Source: Gyrodactylus bullatarudis
Taxonomy: Eukaryota > Platyhelminthes > Monogenea > Gyrodactylidea > Gyrodactylidae
Assembly: GCA_012064415.1 (NCBI GenBank)
Contig: SSNU01000086.1
Coordinates: 72,459-136,458 of the forward strand
Length of the DNA stretch: 64,000 bases
Reading direction: 5' to 3'
Position numbers and translations under genes: made by a program. Below the pieces are notes generated by a model that was not told the DNA's origin, ran no database searches, and saw only the letters and a program-made list of their open reading frames with translations. How positions within the stretch are numbered: the stretch's first letter is position 1; every line of letters starts with the position of its first letter. Of the stretch, positions 21,365-64,000 are shown piece by piece.

Positions 21365-22019
21365 CACCAGAAGATTCTTTTTTTTGTAAAATATAAATTT
21401 AATCAAGATCGTTCCGAGCTTATTACTTCAAAATAATATGAGCGAATTAGAGATTTAGGCTCAAAAAATAAAACGTTAAAAAATCTATCCAGGATATATA
21501 TATAAATTATCCTTAAATGGAAACAAGCCCGGTTCAAGATTGTACTCAGCTCTATTCCCTCAGATGATATCAACTCAACTAGTGCCTTTTTAAATAATCT
21601 TATCGCAGATATACATAACATATTTAAAAACTATTTCTAACAAAATACTGTAAATTTTACTTATTTTAGAATCAGTGATTATTAATCACTATAATATTAA
21701 AAAATTTCTATTCCAAAGAAATAAAACGAAAAATAGAGTAGCTGAAGAATCTGAACATAAATCGACGAAATTTAGACAAAACATATTGTAATAAGATATT
21801 TAACTATATGTGAGATTATATGAGATATAATCATTAAACTGTATGATATAATGGTTATATTATATCATAAATTAGTGATTCATTGAAACGAGAACTTATT
21901 CATACTTTGCAGGAAATTTAAAAAATATGAACTTTTTAATTCAAACAAATATTGCGTTCCTTGTTAAATTGTGCATGGTTGGCTTTTAATTTAAAAATTA
22001 TTTGAAAAAAAACGTGAAA
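21365..22019. other. Intergenic spacer
   Basis: AT-rich DNA between the thioredoxin-fold gene and GAR1. It must contain the 3' end of the former and the promoter of the latter. No further gene is visible. Short inverted ATATAATCAT-type repeats occur at about 21820-21870. Confidence 0.5.
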
Positions 22020-22622
22020 ATGACATTAGGAAGAGGAGGACGTGGTGGCGCTAGAGGTGGAGGCAGAGGTGGCTTCGGAGGCAGAAAAAACTTTGATGCT
22101 GGACCTCCAAGTCAAGTTACAAAGGTTGGAACTCTTACTCATTTCTGCCAAGGGGATTTGGTCATGAAAATTGAAGGAGAAAAAATCCCTTATAACAATG
22201 CATTTATATTTCTTGAAAACAAAAAAGAGATTGGAAAGGTGGATGAAATCTTTGGACAGGTTACCAACGCTAGCTTTTCTGTCAAATTGATTGAAAATCT
22301 TAAAGCTGATTCATTCAAAGTTGGTGACCATTTCTATGTAGACTCAACCAAGCTCTTACCTCTCGACTTTTTCTTAAACCCAAAGCCAAGAGGTGGAGGA
22401 AGAGGAGGTGGACGAGGAAGAGGTGGTGGAGGGCCTCACAGAGGAGGACGAGGAGGTAGCGGAGGAGGATTTCGTGGCGGCAATGGCGGAGGCGGTGGTT
22501 TCCGTGGTGGTCGAGGTGGATCCTCCCGTGGCCGAGGTGGGGGTGGTGGATTCCGCGGAGGCTCTAATCGAGGAGGTGGAGGGTTCCAAGGGGGTGGTAC
22601 AAAGAGAAAATTTGATTCATGA
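22020..22622 (+). CDS. GAR1: H/ACA ribonucleoprotein complex subunit GAR1
   Basis: GAR1 is a core protein of nucleolar H/ACA snoRNPs, which guide rRNA pseudouridylation and bind telomerase RNA. The intronless frame of 200 residues starts [18 protein letters not shown]. The central Gar1/Naf1 beta-barrel runs over about 35-120: [33 protein letters not shown], and [20 protein letters not shown]. An RGG/GGR-rich tail follows (about 120-195), ending TKRKFDS. The paired N- and C-terminal RGG regions around this core are diagnostic. The frame is open a few codons upstream (from 22002) but has no ATG there. The GGN-rich tail makes other frames open by composition only. A polyadenylation signal follows at 22720. 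Confidence 0.95.
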   Translation: MTLGRGGRGGARGGGRGGFGGRKNFDAGPPSQVTKVGTLTHFCQGDLVMKIEGEKIPYNNAFIFLENKKEIGKVDEIFGQVTNASFSVKLIENLKADSFKVGDHFYVDSTKLLPLDFFLNPKPRGGGRGGGRGRGGGGPHRGGRGGSGGGFRGGNGGGGGFRGGRGGSSRGRGGGGGFRGGSNRGGGGFQGGGTKRKFDS

Positions 22623-22719
22623 TACATCATTTCATCAATACCAGTAAATCTGGCCCTGTGAAATATTATTTTGATAACCTTTTGTAAAAAAATTATATTA
22701 AAAGCCCTTTGTTATTCAA

Positions 22720-22725
22720 AATAAA
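22720..22725 (+). promoter_or_regulatory. Polyadenylation signal of GAR1
   Basis: AATAAA lies 98 bp after the GAR1 stop codon, in an AT-rich segment and followed by T-rich sequence. Confidence 0.6.
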
Positions 22726-23441
22726 CCTGATTTATCTTGAAATTGGTTGTCTTTTAATATTCATATCAAATCTTTGACCATGAAATAAATTGCATGAAAA
22801 TGCTACGCCTTTTGTAGTTATTCGATGTATATGTATATATTCATATGGGAAAATTTTATGATTCATCAATGACAAAAAATGATGAAAATATTATTGAAAA
22901 GTATTTAGTAGTTAATAATCTACGGTGGTAACTGTAAATTAAATTCGTTCATATTGTAAAAAGAAAACGCGTAACTTGAGCGATTCATTATTTATAAAAT
23001 AATAATTACTCGTGAATTTAAGAATAAATTTAGTTCGCACTGCTCAGGCTCAATCGTTCTCAACTTTTCTTCTCAAGCAGAATAATAAGTATAATTTATG
23101 AGTAATACTCATTTAGTATAATATACTCACTATAGTATTATGGATCAACAATTCTAGTAAACTTTAATCAGTGAGTATTTTACTTAAAATTTCTTACTAA
23201 GAGGAGTTAATTCATCAAAAATTTAACCAAATTATTTGTTGCAATTTTCAAAAAGGCTGTTGTGATGTTTCATAAAACATTGAGAAGCATTTTGATAAAT
23301 ATTTTGTTTTAATCAATAACTTTCATTAATGTCGGTGTCTATAGCAACCGAGAGGGATTTTGAATCATTCATGGATTATTAAATTTGCTGACAACTCGTA
23401 TAAGACCGATTTTTGCAATTTTAGATCTTTAAAAGATATAA
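22726..23441. other. Spacer and presumed calcineurin promoter / 5' UTR
   Basis: About 700 bp between the GAR1 polyadenylation site and the calcineurin start codon. It contains repeated TATAATA/AGTATA-type words at 23088-23200 and no ORF. The promoter of calcineurin A, or a further non-coding first exon, must lie here or upstream. Confidence 0.4.
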
Positions 23442-63810
<40,369 letters not shown>

Positions 63811-64000
63811 TTTAACTAATGTATATCAAATATATATCCCTTGTCGCAACCTAGTCGATGGCGACTTCAAGTTCCTCACTCATATCTTGACACACACACA
63901 CTCAAGCCCCCATTTGATTACCAGACTATGAATTTCAAACTTGAATTCTGTAATTTCTATTCTATATACTCAATTATGATAAATTCTTGCCTTGATCTTT
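63811..64000 (+). other. Calcineurin A 3' untranslated region (start)
   Basis: Sequence after the calcineurin stop. It contains a short CA run (ACACACACACAC near 63890). No AATAAA is seen before the window ends, so the transcript probably continues past 64000. Confidence 0.5.

Noticed and set aside
22374..22647. Open frames overlapping the GAR1 tail on both strands
   Set aside because: They arise from the GGN-rich RGG repeat, which keeps all frames free of stops. Composition is Pro-, Glu- or Ser/Thr-only, and GAR1 explains the region.

Overview
The window is AT-rich nuclear DNA from an animal. Its genes have GT-AG introns, and it encodes UFL1, glutamine-dependent NAD synthetase, GAR1 and calcineurin A. 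Between and inside the genes lie many DNA-transposon and retroelement relics. The arthropod-style transposase at 41.5-44.1 kb and the piggyBac and Penelope relics fit an arthropod or similar invertebrate. I cannot name the species. Intron sizes are strikingly bimodal: several are only about 27-39 nt, while calcineurin has introns up to about 9.8 kb.

Layout, left to right. 0-6.8 kb is gene-poor, with decayed transposon pieces: a pogo/Tigger-like relic, a TTAA-flanked MITE, a foldback copy and a Penelope GIY-YIG relic. 6.85-12.6 kb holds a head-to-head pair, NADSYN1 (minus) and UFL1 (plus), with start codons 119 bp apart. 12.76-15.1 kb is a multi-exon helical gene I do not recognise. Its 3' end runs into a block at about 15.0-16.0 kb that reads like one foreign protein broken by stops and frameshifts. 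16.26-20.33 kb (minus) is a four-exon BTB/POZ protein with a jacalin-like C-terminus. Its start lies 193 bp from that of a divergent ER thioredoxin-fold membrane protein (20.52-21.36 kb). GAR1 is an intronless ORF at 22.02-22.62 kb.

23.44-63.81 kb is one gene, the calcineurin A catalytic subunit. I could place 12 coding exons with consistent splice phase, giving 582 codons. They cover the phosphatase core, calcineurin-B helix, calmodulin-binding segment and autoinhibitory segment, then a Ser/Asn/Gln-rich tail. Its roughly 38 kb of introns act as a sink for mobile DNA: an intact-looking 2.5 kb transposon with 396-bp terminal inverted repeats, several MITEs with visible target duplications, Penelope and piggyBac relics, palindrome clusters, and repeated copies of a large foldback family.

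The most interesting signals are (1) ultra-short introns, including a 27-nt one inside a transposon gene; (2) the 41.5-44.1 kb element, which places a protein family often seen as 'uncharacterized' in arthropods inside long TIRs; (3) a dispersed motif of about 33 nt with a CTGATGAG...GAAA core closed by a covarying stem; (4) a foldback family whose divergent members share one core motif and which lies in transcribed introns; (5) the broken foreign-looking ORF block at 15 kb; and (6) the BTB-jacalin fusion.
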